This document shows, piece after piece, positions 36,954 through 47,300 of a DNA stretch of 64,000 nucleotides. Each line of letters opens with the position of its first letter. The stretch's first letter is position 1. Made by a program: the position numbers and the translations under genes. A model generated the notes under the pieces. It did not search any database. It was not told the origin of the DNA and saw only the letters and a list, made by a program, of their open reading frames with translations. This DNA is from an uncultured Flavobacteriaceae bacterium (lineage in GTDB: Bacteria; Bacteroidota; Bacteroidia; Flavobacteriales; Flavobacteriaceae), in assembly GCA_943789455.1 (NCBI GenBank), contig CALSUE010000003.1:1-64000 (forward strand), in the 5' to 3' direction.

Positions 36954-38917
36954 AAAAATTAGGAATTCTTCTTGTATTATTTTTTACGCTCAATAGTATT
37001 GCTCAAACTGAAAATAATCCCGCTGTTTTTTCTACATCTGTTGAAAAAGTATCAGAGGCAACCTATGATTTAGTTTTTTCAGTAAAGATTCAAGACCAAT
37101 GGCATATGTATTCTCAATACAATCCAGAAGATGCCTCGCTACCTATGGAAATTTTGGCTGCAAAAAATACTTCAGGGTTTCAACTAATTGGCAAGGCAGT
37201 AGAAAGCAAGACCTACAAAGAATACAGTGATGTATGGGGAAAAGAAGAGGTTTTCTTTAAAGAAAAAGCCATTATTAAGCAACGAATACAACTTACCAAT
37301 ACAGATATTACCAATGTTACATTAAACTTTTTTGCACAGGTATGTAAAGAGGTTTGTATTCAAATTGAAGAAGACTTTACCTTTTCTTTAGATGGAAAAG
37401 CTTTAGTTACCAAAGAGGTTGAACTCGATGAGAAAAGTAAACTACTCTCTAAGCAATTAATACTTCCACTGAAAAACAAGGAGCTATTAGAACAAGGCAC
37501 AGACGAAAAACAACAGAAAGAAGGCTTATTTACCATTTTTTTACTTGGATTTATTGGAGGTTTATTAGCGCTTTTAACACCCTGTGTATTTCCAATGATT
37601 CCCTTAACGGTATCTTTCTTTACCAAACAATCTCAAGCTAAAGCCAAAGGAATTAGCAATGCTATCATATACGGTTTATGTATTGTTGTTATTTACCTAT
37701 TGTTAAGCCTTCCCTTCCACTTTTTAGATAGTGTAAATCCAGAAATTTTGAATACCATCTCAACCAATGTATGGTTAAATAGTTTCTTTTTTGCCATCTT
37801 AGTATTCTTTGCCTTTTCTTTCTTTGGATATTATGAAGTTACCTTACCAAGTTCTTGGGGAGATAAAATGGATACTGCTTCAAACGTTGGCGGGTTCATT
37901 GGTATTTTCTTTATGGCTTTAACCCTAGCTATTGTCTCATTCTCTTGTACCGGTCCTATTTTAGGTTCTTTATTGGCAGGTTCTTTAACTGCAGATGGCG
38001 GAGCTATGCAATTGAGTGCTGGAATGACTGGTTTTGGATTGGCCTTAGCACTCCCTTTTACCTTATTTGCTTTATTCCCAAATTGGTTAAAGTCTTTACC
38101 AAGCTCAGGAGGTTGGTTAAATACTACCAAAGTTATTCTTGGGTTTTTAGAATTGGCTTTTGCTTTTAAGTTCTTATCTAATGCAGATCTCGTTGCCCAT
38201 TGGGGCCTCTTAAAACGTGAGGTGTTTATTGGCATATGGATTATTATTTTTATTGGATTGGCACTTTATATCTTAAAAAGGATACGCTTCCCGCACGACA
38301 GTACCGATAAAAAAATCTCATTCTCTAGAGGATCTTTTGGAATTTTAGTTCTTGCATTTGTAATCTATCTTATTCCGGGAACTTTTAAAACCCCCAGCTG
38401 GAATTTAAGTTTATTAAGCGGTTTTCCACCTCCTCAATTTTACAGTATATACGAACAAGAAAACGATTGCCCTTTAGGCTTAAACTGCTATAAAGATTTT
38501 GAGGAAGGACTTGCAGCAGCAAAAGAAGCAAACAAACCCATCTTATTAGATTTTACAGGTTGGGCCTGTGTTAATTGTAGAAAAGTAGAAGAAAATGTAT
38601 GGAGTAACCCTGCCATATACAAACTACTAAAAGAGGACTATATTTTAATTTCATTGTATGTAGATGACAGAAAGGAATTGCCTGAAATAGCCCAATTTAA
38701 CTTCAAGCGAACCAACGGACAGTTAAAAGAGATCACAACAGTTGGAGACAAGTGGGCTACCTTTCAAACTGTAAATTTTAAAACAGCCTCACAACCCTAC
38801 TATGTTCAACTAACTTCAGAGTTTGAAATACTAAATAGCGCTGAACAATATACAGATATAAATACCTACCTCGCTTGGTTGCAAGAAGGAATTATAAATT
38901 TTAAGAATGTCAAATAA
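36950..38917 (+). CDS. DsbD-family thiol:disulfide interchange protein
   Basis: 655 aa. Moves reducing power from the cytoplasm to the periplasm. Signal peptide ending NSIAQ. An N-terminal DsbD-alpha-like domain (about 20-165) carries a CxxxC pair in VCKEVCIQ. A membrane core of about eight helices has the redox cysteines in LLTPCVFPMIP and SFSCTGPILG. A C-terminal thioredoxin domain has WACVNC with C540 and C543. All three modules and their Cys pairs are present, so the protein should be fully functional. It could feed electrons to the TlpA/Omp28-like proteins at 14-16 kb (inference). Confidence 0.93.
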   Translation: MKKLGILLVLFFTLNSIAQTENNPAVFSTSVEKVSEATYDLVFSVKIQDQWHMYSQYNPEDASLPMEILAAKNTSGFQLIGKAVESKTYKEYSDVWGKEEVFFKEKAIIKQRIQLTNTDITNVTLNFFAQVCKEVCIQIEEDFTFSLDGKALVTKEVELDEKSKLLSKQLILPLKNKELLEQGTDEKQQKEGLFTIFLLGFIGGLLALLTPCVFPMIPLTVSFFTKQSQAKAKGISNAIIYGLCIVVIYLLLSLPFHFLDSVNPEILNTISTNVWLNSFFFAILVFFAFSFFGYYEVTLPSSWGDKMDTASNVGGFIGIFFMALTLAIVSFSCTGPILGSLLAGSLTADGGAMQLSAGMTGFGLALALPFTLFALFPNWLKSLPSSGGWLNTTKVILGFLELAFAFKFLSNADLVAHWGLLKREVFIGIWIIIFIGLALYILKRIRFPHDSTDKKISFSRGSFGILVLAFVIYLIPGTFKTPSWNLSLLSGFPPPQFYSIYEQENDCPLGLNCYKDFEEGLAAAKEANKPILLDFTGWACVNCRKVEENVWSNPAIYKLLKEDYILISLYVDDRKELPEIAQFNFKRTNGQLKEITTVGDKWATFQTVNFKTASQPYYVQLTSEFEILNSAEQYTDINTYLAWLQEGIINFKNVK

Positions 38918-39107
38918 GCTTAAACAGATTCTTAAGATTGGCTTACCTTGGGGGTTCGGAATGTTTATTCTACTAACGTTTGTTTTTCCTTATTTTAACG
39001 ATGAAGTCATCACTCTAAAAAAAGCAAGTATTGCATTTCCCTTGTGGATGTTGGGTGGTCTTCTTTTTGGATATTCTATGAATCGTTGGATGCCTAAAGA
39101 AAAATAA
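38907..39107 (+). CDS. Small two-helix membrane protein, 66 aa
   Basis: Two hydrophobic segments (LPWGFGMFILLTFVFPYF and AFPLWMLGGLLFGYSMN) joined by a short charged loop. Its start overlaps the dsbD-like stop by 11 bp, so it is probably the last gene of the operon. Function unknown. Confidence 0.72.
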   Translation: MSNKLKQILKIGLPWGFGMFILLTFVFPYFNDEVITLKKASIAFPLWMLGGLLFGYSMNRWMPKEK

Positions 39108-39199
39108 CACCCTGTTTTTACATCGTTTTCGTAGAAAAACCCTTTGAGTTCAGTACTAAATTGGGTTTTTTTGTAATTTCACATTTCAATTATTTACCT

Positions 39200-41782
39200 A
39201 TGTCTAGCGCACTAAAAGTCTCTAAATTTAATGATAATGTAGTCTCAAAATATCAAATATACAACAGTATATTTATGACCTTACCTTTTGATTCTATTAG
39301 TAATACCGGAGTATTATTACCGCTATTTCATGAGGTGTGTAAAAAAGGATTCTCACTTGGTGAAAACCCCACACAAATCGTAGATTATTTCTTTAAAAAA
39401 TACCAAGAAAACCCTACTGAAGAAGAAAAAATTCATTTATTATTTCGTTTCATACAATATATAGAAAGACAAATTGTGTTATTTGATGCTATAGAAGATG
39501 CAGAATTTGAAAACGTAAATAACATGGAAGGTATTGGTACCTTAAGAAGTTCTAAAGATGCTGCCTTCTCTCAAAATAAAAAGGAAGAACTACAGCAATA
39601 TCTCAAAGAATTTAAAGTGCGTATTGTACTTACAGCGCATCCTACTCAATTTTACCCTGGTAATGTTCTAGGAATTATTACAGATTTAGACAAAGCCATA
39701 CAAAATGATGACTTATTGCTTATCAAAAACTTGCTGGCTCAATTGGGAAAAACTCCCTTTTTCAAAAAACAAAAACCAACACCTTATGATGAGGCTGTAA
39801 GCCTTATTTGGTATCTAGAAAATGTATTATACCATTCTGTAAGTACTATTTACAATTTTGTACAACAACATGTATACGATGGTGAGGTTTTAGACAATGA
39901 AATTATAGATCTTGGTTTTTGGCCAGGAGGCGATAGAGATGGGAACCCATTTGTTACCACAGAAATTACGCTAAAAGTAGCCGAGAGATTGCGCCAAACC
40001 ATTCTTAAAAACTACCACAGAGACATTAGAAAATTAAGAAGGAGACTTACCTTTAAAGGAATAGAGGAAATCTTAATTAGAGTAGAAAAAAGACTGAATA
40101 AGCACATTACAAAAAGCTATAAAGTTGTCAACTTTTCTTCAAAAATTCTTCTTGAAGAATTAAACAAAGCACGAGTAATTCTTATTGAAGAACACAAATC
40201 ATTGTTTTTGGAAGAGTTAGACGATTTAATTCATAAGGTGTCTATTTTTGGCTTTCATTTTGCCACTCTAGACATTAGGCAAGACAGTAGAGTGCATCAC
40301 AATGCATTTACCAATATGGTGCAAGAGTTATTAAATGCTAAAGACACTACCTTTCCTGAAAACTACTTAACATTATCTGAAAAGAAGCAAGTTGCCATCC
40401 TTTCAGAAATTAAAGGGGCTATAGATCCAACTATTTTTTCTGATGAAATGTTGGTAAAAACATTAAAATCTATACAAGCCATTAAAGAAATACAGTCTAG
40501 AAATGGAAAACGTGGTGCCAACAGGTATATTATTAGTAACAACCAAACTGCCTTAAATGTAATGCAAACCTTTGCCATGCTAAACCTTTCTGGCTTTGGT
40601 GATGTATTGCCTGTAGATGTAATTCCACTTTTTGAAACCGTAGATGATTTACAAAATGCTGCATCGGTAATGAGAACATTATATACAAATACAGCGTACA
40701 GAAAACATGTAAGCCAACGAAAAGACAAGCAAACCATTATGCTTGGTTTTTCAGATGGTACTAAAGATGGGGGGTATTTAATGGCCAATTGGTCCATTTT
40801 TAAAGCCAAAGAAGAACTCACTGCTATTTCTAGAGAATTTGGTATTGAAGTTATTTTCTTTGATGGACGTGGCGGACCACCAGCTCGTGGAGGAGGAAAA
40901 ACACATCAGTTTTATGCCTCTTTAGGCCCTACCATAGAAGACAAAGAGATACAACTTACCATACAAGGGCAAACCATTAGTTCTAATTTTGGAACCCTAA
41001 ACTCCTCTCAATTTAATCTAGAGCAGTTATTAAGTTCAGGAATTAAAAACGAAGTGTTTCAAAAAGATCAACTAAGTGATGCGCATCGTGTAATAATGAA
41101 TGACATTGCAAACACCAGTTACGAAACCTATGTAGCCTTTAAAAACCATGAGAAGTTTTTACCTTATTTAGAAAAAATGAGTACGTTGCAATACTATGCA
41201 AAAACCAATATTGGAAGTAGACCAAGCAAGCGTTCGCAATCTGATACCCTAGATTTTTCAGATTTAAGAGCCATACCTTTTGTGGGGAGTTGGAGCCAAC
41301 TAAAACAAAATGTTCCAGGATTTTATGGGGTAGGAACTGCCTTAAAAAAGTACGAAGACAATGGAGAGTTTGATAAGCTTATCGATTTTTACAACAACTC
41401 AGACTTTCTAAAAACACTCTTAGAAAATAGTGTGATGAGTTTAACAAAATCATTTTTTGAACTCACCGCTTATATGGCAGACGACCAAGAATTTGGTGAA
41501 TTCTGGAAACTTATTTACGAAGAATATAAGACAACCAAACGCTTGTTGCTAAAAATAGCAGACCATACAGAACTCATGGAAAACTACCCAGACGGGAAAG
41601 CTTCTATAGAAATACGAGAAGATATTGTACTGCCTTTGCTTACCATTCAACAGTATGCTTTAAAAAAGATACAAGAAATTTTAGCTAGTAAGAGACCGTC
41701 TGCGAAAGAATTAGACACCTATCAAAAAATGGTCACGCGCTCGTTATTTGGTAATATTAATGCGAGTAGGAATTCGGCTTAG
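39200..41782 (+). CDS. ppc: Phosphoenolpyruvate carboxylase
   Basis: 860 aa from the ATG at 39200. The extra 13 residues from 39161 do not resemble the family and would include sequence that looks like leader. Fixes bicarbonate onto PEP to give oxaloacetate. Key segments: TAHPTQFYPGNVLG with the catalytic His, FWPGGDRDGNPFVT, FDGRGGPPARGGG and GFSDGTKDGGYLMANW. The C-terminus ends SLFGNINASRNSA, close to the usual terminal NTG. Anaplerotic CO2 fixation is well known in marine flavobacteria. Monocistronic. Confidence 0.96.
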   Translation: MSSALKVSKFNDNVVSKYQIYNSIFMTLPFDSISNTGVLLPLFHEVCKKGFSLGENPTQIVDYFFKKYQENPTEEEKIHLLFRFIQYIERQIVLFDAIEDAEFENVNNMEGIGTLRSSKDAAFSQNKKEELQQYLKEFKVRIVLTAHPTQFYPGNVLGIITDLDKAIQNDDLLLIKNLLAQLGKTPFFKKQKPTPYDEAVSLIWYLENVLYHSVSTIYNFVQQHVYDGEVLDNEIIDLGFWPGGDRDGNPFVTTEITLKVAERLRQTILKNYHRDIRKLRRRLTFKGIEEILIRVEKRLNKHITKSYKVVNFSSKILLEELNKARVILIEEHKSLFLEELDDLIHKVSIFGFHFATLDIRQDSRVHHNAFTNMVQELLNAKDTTFPENYLTLSEKKQVAILSEIKGAIDPTIFSDEMLVKTLKSIQAIKEIQSRNGKRGANRYIISNNQTALNVMQTFAMLNLSGFGDVLPVDVIPLFETVDDLQNAASVMRTLYTNTAYRKHVSQRKDKQTIMLGFSDGTKDGGYLMANWSIFKAKEELTAISREFGIEVIFFDGRGGPPARGGGKTHQFYASLGPTIEDKEIQLTIQGQTISSNFGTLNSSQFNLEQLLSSGIKNEVFQKDQLSDAHRVIMNDIANTSYETYVAFKNHEKFLPYLEKMSTLQYYAKTNIGSRPSKRSQSDTLDFSDLRAIPFVGSWSQLKQNVPGFYGVGTALKKYEDNGEFDKLIDFYNNSDFLKTLLENSVMSLTKSFFELTAYMADDQEFGEFWKLIYEEYKTTKRLLLKIADHTELMENYPDGKASIEIREDIVLPLLTIQQYALKKIQEILASKRPSAKELDTYQKMVTRSLFGNINASRNSA

Positions 41783-41797
41783 GGTATTTGTAATACA

Positions 41798-42034
41798 TTA
41801 TAAATAGTATAGAGAATAACTAATAAAAAAGGGCCCTATTATTTCTAGTTCTTTCTTAGGCACTTCAGACAACAACCAAATATTATCATAGTTGTCATAC
41901 TTATGGTCAATAAGAAAGTAAAGTTTGGTTAGAAGTTCAAATGCATTCCCCTTCTCCTTATTGTTGAGTGGAATTAGAGCATTATTAAAATCATTCCAAT
42001 TATTAATTTTATTGAAAAAAACAGAAGTTTTCAT
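41798..42034 (-). pseudogene. N-terminal remnant of a restriction/helicase-type protein
   Basis: 78 aa. KINNWNDFNNALIPLNNKEKGNAFELLTK and the following LYFLIDHKY, NIWLLSEVPKKELEIIG resemble, from memory, the first ~65 residues of long DEAD/DEAH helicases of restriction systems (Mrr-like nuclease fused to helicase, type ISP or related). The similarity stops at EIIG. The remaining 11 residues look like noise, and no continuation exists in any frame before ppc, whose stop is only 16 bp away. A full protein would be well over 1000 aa. I therefore call it a truncated relic; an independent small protein is possible. Confidence 0.5.
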
Positions 42035-42092
42035 AGCATCTATTTGTGTTTAAACAAAAAAAAAAAATTTCATCATACTTTGAACTTTTATT

Positions 42093-42100
42093 TATATTTG
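42093..42100 (+). promoter_or_regulatory. Bacteroidota -7 box for the 42119 gene
   Basis: TATATTTG, exact TAnnTTTG match 18 bp upstream of the ATG. Confidence 0.5.
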
Positions 42101-42118
42101 AGAATAACTTAAAATAAA

Positions 42119-42379
42119 ATGAAAAACATCAAAGACATTACATTATTAGCATTTGCAATAGTTGGATTCTACACAATTATAACTGCATTTACAAGTACCG
42201 AATCAAATCAACCTCAACAAGTGGTTAATGTAACACCTGAATCTCACGTTTGGGATGTTTTAACTGATGGAGAAGATTCATACATGTGGAATAAAATAAC
42301 TGGAGATGTAAGAATTCTATCTGGAACTCCACCGTCTACAAAAGGAGGTTACATTACACTTAGGTCAGTACAGAAGTAA
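42119..42379 (+). CDS. Small exported hypothetical protein, 86 aa
   Basis: One N-terminal hydrophobic segment (ITLLAFAIVGFYTIITAF), then a soluble part of about 55 residues with SHVWDVLTDGED and SYMWNKITGDVRIL. It could be a signal peptide or an anchor. A good -7 box precedes it, which supports expression. No family recognised. It heads the accessory cassette 42.1-44.1 kb. Confidence 0.6.
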   Translation: MKNIKDITLLAFAIVGFYTIITAFTSTESNQPQQVVNVTPESHVWDVLTDGEDSYMWNKITGDVRILSGTPPSTKGGYITLRSVQK

Positions 42380-42488
42380 TTCTCTCCCACTAAAAATTAA
42401 TCATAAATAAAAACTGCGATGATTTAGTAGACCAGAACTAGACTCTTTTTTTTGTATATTGTGATGTACAACCTAAAATAAGTTTACG

Positions 42489-42824
42489 ATGAAGAAATTA
42501 TCAATTGCTCTATTATTTATTCTATTTACCTTATCAACTAATGCTCAAAAAATCTTCTCTGTAAGCTCTCAATTTGATGCTGATGTAAAAGTTTATGTTA
42601 CGAACTCTCAATTTGATGCAGACCTATTGGTTTATAGAGTAGACTCTCAATTTAATGCTGGAAATAACGATGGTAAATGGTTTTTTGTTGACTCTCAATT
42701 CGATGCAAAGAAGAAGATATTTTTTGTTGATTCGCAATTTGATGCAGATTTAAAAATCTATTTTGTTGGCTCTCAATTTGACGCTGGATGGAGAGAGTCA
42801 TCTAAAAAATATCTACTATATTAA
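42489..42824 (+). CDS. Secreted SQFDA-repeat protein (DUF6150-like)
   Basis: 111 aa. Signal peptide ending TLSTNAQ, then six copies of SQF(D/N)A starting at residues 27, 40, 53, 69, 82 and 95. They are spaced 13 residues apart except one 16-residue step, with beta-strand-like KIYFV or KVYVT between copies. The end GWRESSKKYLLY matches my memory of DUF6150 proteins, which have similar D-A-D-x-x-V-Y repeats and a GWR..LFY tail but usually no signal peptide. Probably a small beta-solenoid or beta-helix. Gap to the next gene is 12 bp, so an operon with the metalloprotease-like gene is likely. Confidence 0.78.
   Translation: MKKLSIALLFILFTLSTNAQKIFSVSSQFDADVKVYVTNSQFDADLLVYRVDSQFNAGNNDGKWFFVDSQFDAKKKIFFVDSQFDADLKIYFVGSQFDAGWRESSKKYLLY
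42567..42785 (+). repeat. Six in-frame SQFDA-coding repeats
   Basis: Six copies of a unit beginning CTCTCAATTTGATGC (with small changes), mostly 39 bp apart. The DNA as well as the protein is conserved between copies, which points to fairly recent tandem duplication or ongoing homogenisation. Confidence 0.8.
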
Positions 42825-42836
42825 AAATTAAAGACT

Positions 42837-44123
42837 ATGAAAAAACTACTATTATTAGCTCTATTTGTTTGTATTGGTTCAATTAAGATTAGTTCTCAGG
42901 TTATCATCATGGTTTATTCTGATAATAAAGATGAGTTTAAAAAGAATTATCAATTTTATAAAAATACTTTGGGTGATAAATATGAAATTTTAGAAAAAAA
43001 TAATTCAGAGTATTGGATTAAGAGTAAAAAAGAGAATGTAGATTATTGGAATCAAATGATTTTAAGTGATTGGGAATTTACCCCTGGTATGGACAGTTAT
43101 GGTTGGAATAAACAAGAAAGATACTCAACAGATTTGAATATGATTGGAGAGAATATCACTAGCATTACTTTTCAACCTTGGATGTCTATTAAAAGTATAA
43201 TTTCAGAGACAGAGGATTTCATATTTGAACTTAGACCACTTCCAGTAGCCTATTCTAGAGCTGTAATAGGCACTAGAGAGATAACTATAAAACCTGGAAC
43301 ACAAAAAATGGTATGGGATTCAGGAGATGGTTTTTTGCAAGAGGCAATAAAAATAAGAGAAATATATAATTATGAAAATATCTTATCTAATGAAATTGAA
43401 ATATTCGATTCAAATAATCAACTAAAAACAGAAAAGATTTATGACAATAATAGCGTTCTACAATATAAAGGTCTAAAAATCAAAAGCGACTACGTAGGTG
43501 GTGAATTTTACGGAAAAGGTCGAAAACAGGAAGTCAAAAAAAATGGTATCACTGAATATTATAGATGTGGTAGCGAATATTCAAGCTGCCAATCCCAACC
43601 CGAAGAAGAAGTTTTATTCATACAAGGAAAGCGTATATTAACAAAAACAAATAAAAGAATTAGAAGTTCTTCATACAAATGGACTTTTTCTAAAACTAAA
43701 TTTGAAATTACATCACATTTTAATGAGTTTGATATAGAGCCAATGATTAAACTATTTATTAGAGATATCAAGGGTTTTGCTACTTATTATGATTTAGAAG
43801 GGGATTTTGATATTTATAAAGAACAAAAGATTACAGCAACTTTTGAGCCCCTAGAAGGTAATATTTTAGCAAAGGCATACGGCCGTAATTATAAAAATCA
43901 AATATTAATTAAAATTGACCCAGAAAAATGGGCTAAAGCGTCATCAATTAAAAGATGGTATATATTATATCATGAACTTGGTCATGATTTTCTAAATTTT
44001 AGACATGGTCAAGGAGGTAAAATGATGTTTAATTACCCTTTAAATTCACAAATAACAATTGAAAATTTTGTTGAGGATAGAAACTACATGTTTAAAAGTT
44101 ACTTTAAAAACGCAACAGAGTAG
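42837..44123 (+). CDS. Secreted protein with C-terminal HELGH metalloprotease-like domain
   Basis: 428 aa. Signal peptide near 1-21 (ALFVCIGSIKISSQ). The N-terminal and middle parts are beta-rich and unrecognised, with a MORN/toxin-like KTEKIYDNNSVLQYKGL stretch. Near the C-terminus YHELGHDFLNFRHGQGG supplies H379, E380 and H383, with H390 as a possible third zinc ligand. The spacing is one residue longer than the metzincin HExxHxxGxxH. The QGGKMMFN that follows could be a Met-turn. Probably a secreted zinc protease or a relative; substrate unknown. Follows the SQFDA-repeat gene by 12 bp. Confidence 0.7.
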   Translation: MKKLLLLALFVCIGSIKISSQVIIMVYSDNKDEFKKNYQFYKNTLGDKYEILEKNNSEYWIKSKKENVDYWNQMILSDWEFTPGMDSYGWNKQERYSTDLNMIGENITSITFQPWMSIKSIISETEDFIFELRPLPVAYSRAVIGTREITIKPGTQKMVWDSGDGFLQEAIKIREIYNYENILSNEIEIFDSNNQLKTEKIYDNNSVLQYKGLKIKSDYVGGEFYGKGRKQEVKKNGITEYYRCGSEYSSCQSQPEEEVLFIQGKRILTKTNKRIRSSSYKWTFSKTKFEITSHFNEFDIEPMIKLFIRDIKGFATYYDLEGDFDIYKEQKITATFEPLEGNILAKAYGRNYKNQILIKIDPEKWAKASSIKRWYILYHELGHDFLNFRHGQGGKMMFNYPLNSQITIENFVEDRNYMFKSYFKNATE

Positions 44124-44268
44124 AACTAATTATATAATTTTGAATTTTCAAAATAACTCTTTTGGTTTGGGTTTCTTATTAGTCATTTTTAGAGTATACT
44201 TCTATTTACCTATACTATCATGATGTATTTACTTCGTTAGATGTGTGAAAGGATGAGTTTAGAGAGGG

Positions 44269-44298
44269 TTGGTTGAGTTAAATTTTTTAGTACTTTTG
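44269..44298 (+). promoter_or_regulatory. Bacteroidota promoter of the T9SS cargo gene
   Basis: TTG at 44269-44271, 19-bp spacer, TACTTTTG at 44291-44298: an excellent consensus. Transcription would start at about 44303-44305, at or next to the chosen ATG (44305), so the mRNA is nearly leaderless. It also excludes the upstream in-frame ATG at 44269. Confidence 0.6.
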
Positions 44299-44304
44299 AA
44301 GTCT

Positions 44305-47300
44305 ATGAAAAATAAGCCCCCCAGGATACAGTTTCTTTCATTGCTATTTTGTTTGATATTTCCCTTTTTAATCCATGCGCAAATAACCCTTTCACACAAT
44401 GTGGGTTCAACTCCAATAAATACCGGTTGGGAGCCTTGCGAAGACCGAGAGTCTTGGGGAAGATTATTTACTTTATCTGAATTTGGAGTCTCAACATCTG
44501 AACAACTTATTATTAGATCTGGGCAGGTAGCAATAAGTAATTCTTATGAAGGAGCTAAAATTTATATGAATATTTACAGCGTAAATTCAGAATATCCTAA
44601 TTGGAATCTTCAAAAAATTGGTGTTGGAGGAGGGGCTATAGCTCCTGAAATTGGAGATACTCCTCAAATTGTTGAAATTGAATTTTTTCAACCCCTTGTA
44701 GTTCCATCCGGTGTTGAAAAAATTTTAGTTTCAGTATATCAAGGTGATGATATCTATAATCCTGATTTTAATAGAGTTGTAATTGCAGGAACCGAGCAAG
44801 ACAATGACACTTCATATGTAACAAGATGTAACGGAGTGAACCGATGGACCCCTACTGAAGATTTAGATAACCCTGTTCCAGATGCTAATTTTTACATTAA
44901 TGTTACTGGTGAAAAATTGAGTATTATCAATTCTAGTGATCATTTATTTTTATCGCATAATGTGGGTGATGATGTAAAAAAAACCATAATGTTTTCTTGT
45001 TCTAGCTGTTATCAGTACTGGGCAAGAAAATTTGTGCTGGAAGATTTTAATATTGGAGAAAACGAAGAATTGATCATCAACAAAGGGCAAGTTGGCATAA
45101 GTATGTCTGGTTGGTCTCCAACCATTCAATTCAATATTTACGAAATCGATGAAGATTTTCCTGACTCATTCTCAGAAAGTGACTTAATTGGAAGTAGTCA
45201 AACAAAGCCAGTTCCTTATTTTTCTCATACAGATGATACTGCCTATATCGTCATGTTAGATTTTGAAACCCCTGTTGTAATTCCTTCAGATGTAACAATG
45301 ATTTTAGTTGAAGTGCATAAAGGAATTGATTATGGATCTGCACTAGCTTTTGTAGCTGGAACAGAGGAAACTACCGATTCCTCCTGGTACAGAGGTGTAG
45401 GAGGGTCTAACAATTATACAACTATGGCTGATATAGCTTCAGAACCTCCTAATTTTTACATTACTGTTAATGGAGATATTGGATCCATCTTACCCTTTCA
45501 AATTGTAAATTCAAATAATTGTATTAATTTTTCAAATGACTTGAGTCTCACTAATCCATCAGAAATTGATACTGTAATTTGGAATTTTGATGATCCTGAT
45601 TCTGGAGTAAATAACGCTTCAACAACGATAAATACCAACCATCAATTTACTGCTCCAGGGATATACCAAGTTTCAGCGAATGTTCAGCATATCAATGGAA
45701 CTAGCTATACAATAACTAAAGAGATCGAAATTTTTGAAGCTCCAATAATTAATGAGACTGTTTCCTTAAAACAATGTGATAATTCAGATATCAATGGGTT
45801 TAGCTTCTTCAATTTGGAGGAAGTAAAGTCAAAAATAATTGCTAACCCAGAAAATTATACCATTACATTTTTTGAAGAAAGAACCTTGGCAGAAAGTAAT
45901 GCTCTTAATTCTATTCAGAATACAACATCCTACTCGAATGAACTTGTAAGTAATGATGTTATTTGGGCAAGAGTTGAAGATACAAATGGTTGTTTTAGTA
46001 TAAGTAAAATTCAATTAATAGTCTCTACAACAGAAATTCCACTGAGCTTTAAAAAATCTTTCCATGAGTGTGATGATGGACTTTTTTCAACAGATGGAAT
46101 TGCAACATTTAATTTTAGTTCTGTAACCCAAGAAGTATTTGATTTATTTCCTCCCGGCCAGCAACTCATTATTAATTATTATGAAAGTGAAGCAGATGCT
46201 TTAGCAGAAGTAAATGAAATTACAAATATTTCTAATTATCAAAACACCAATTCACCAACTCAGCAAACAATATATATACGTGTTGATAGTGCTGTAAATA
46301 ATGATTGTTTGGGTTTAGGACCTCATATTATCTTGAATGTAGATAGAGTTCCCATCGCAAATCCAGTAATTTTTACTCCTGAATGCGATAATGATAGGGA
46401 TGGACTATTTATGTTTAATTCTTCAACTATTCAAAACACAATTGTAGGCAACCAAACTGGTGTAGAGGTTCGTTATTATGATGAAAGTGGGAACCCCTTG
46501 CCAAGCCCTTTACCAAATCCTTTTGCATCTGCATCACAAACCATAACGGCTAGAATTACCAATAGTAATTCTCAAGATCTTGATGGTCAATGTTATGATG
46601 AAACACAAATTGAGTTTATTGTAAATAGCGTTCCTGTAGCTAATCAAGTTCCTGTGCAAGAAGTTTGTGATGATGATTTAGATGGCGTTGTAGGCTTTGA
46701 CACCTCAACTATAGAAACTACCATTTTAGGTGTTCAAACAGATTTAATTGTTAAGTACTATGATGGAAATAATAATGCATTACCTAGTCCTTTGCCTAAT
46801 CCATTTTACACCACTTCTCAGACCATTAGTGTTCGGTTGGAGAACCCCAATTATGACGTTTGCTACGAAGAAACAACTATAGATTTTAGAGTTCGAGAGA
46901 AACCTATATTTGACTTGGCTGAAAAAGCAACGATTTGTATGACTAATACTCCAGAATTAACTATTGCTGTCGAAAATCCAAATGGATATCATAGCTATAC
47001 GTGGAAAGATGAAAATAATACTACTATAAGCAGTTTTTCTGATGTTACTCTAACTCGAGGTGGAGTTTATAAAGTATTTGCTACTTCAATTTTTGGATGC
47101 ACCTCTATTGAAAAAGAAATTATTATAGAGGAATCATCTAAAGCCATGATCACCATAGATGACATTGAAGTAATCGACGATACAAACAATAACAGTATTA
47201 AAGTCAATACCAGTAATTTAGGATTAGGAGCCTATGAATTTCAATTATTAGATGATAATTCAACTATTATTAGCGATTATCAAAATACTCCTTTTTTTGA

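Noticed and set aside
37831..38235. 134-aa minus-strand ORF within dsbD-like gene
   Set aside because: Antisense shadow; rich in Pro, Lys and Asn from reversed membrane-helix codons.
40363..40821. 152-aa minus-strand ORF within ppc
   Set aside because: Antisense shadow over catalytic segments of PEP carboxylase.
42567..42785. CRISPR array
   Set aside because: The regular repeats are in-frame codons of a signal-peptide protein; there are no spacers of constant length and no cas genes.
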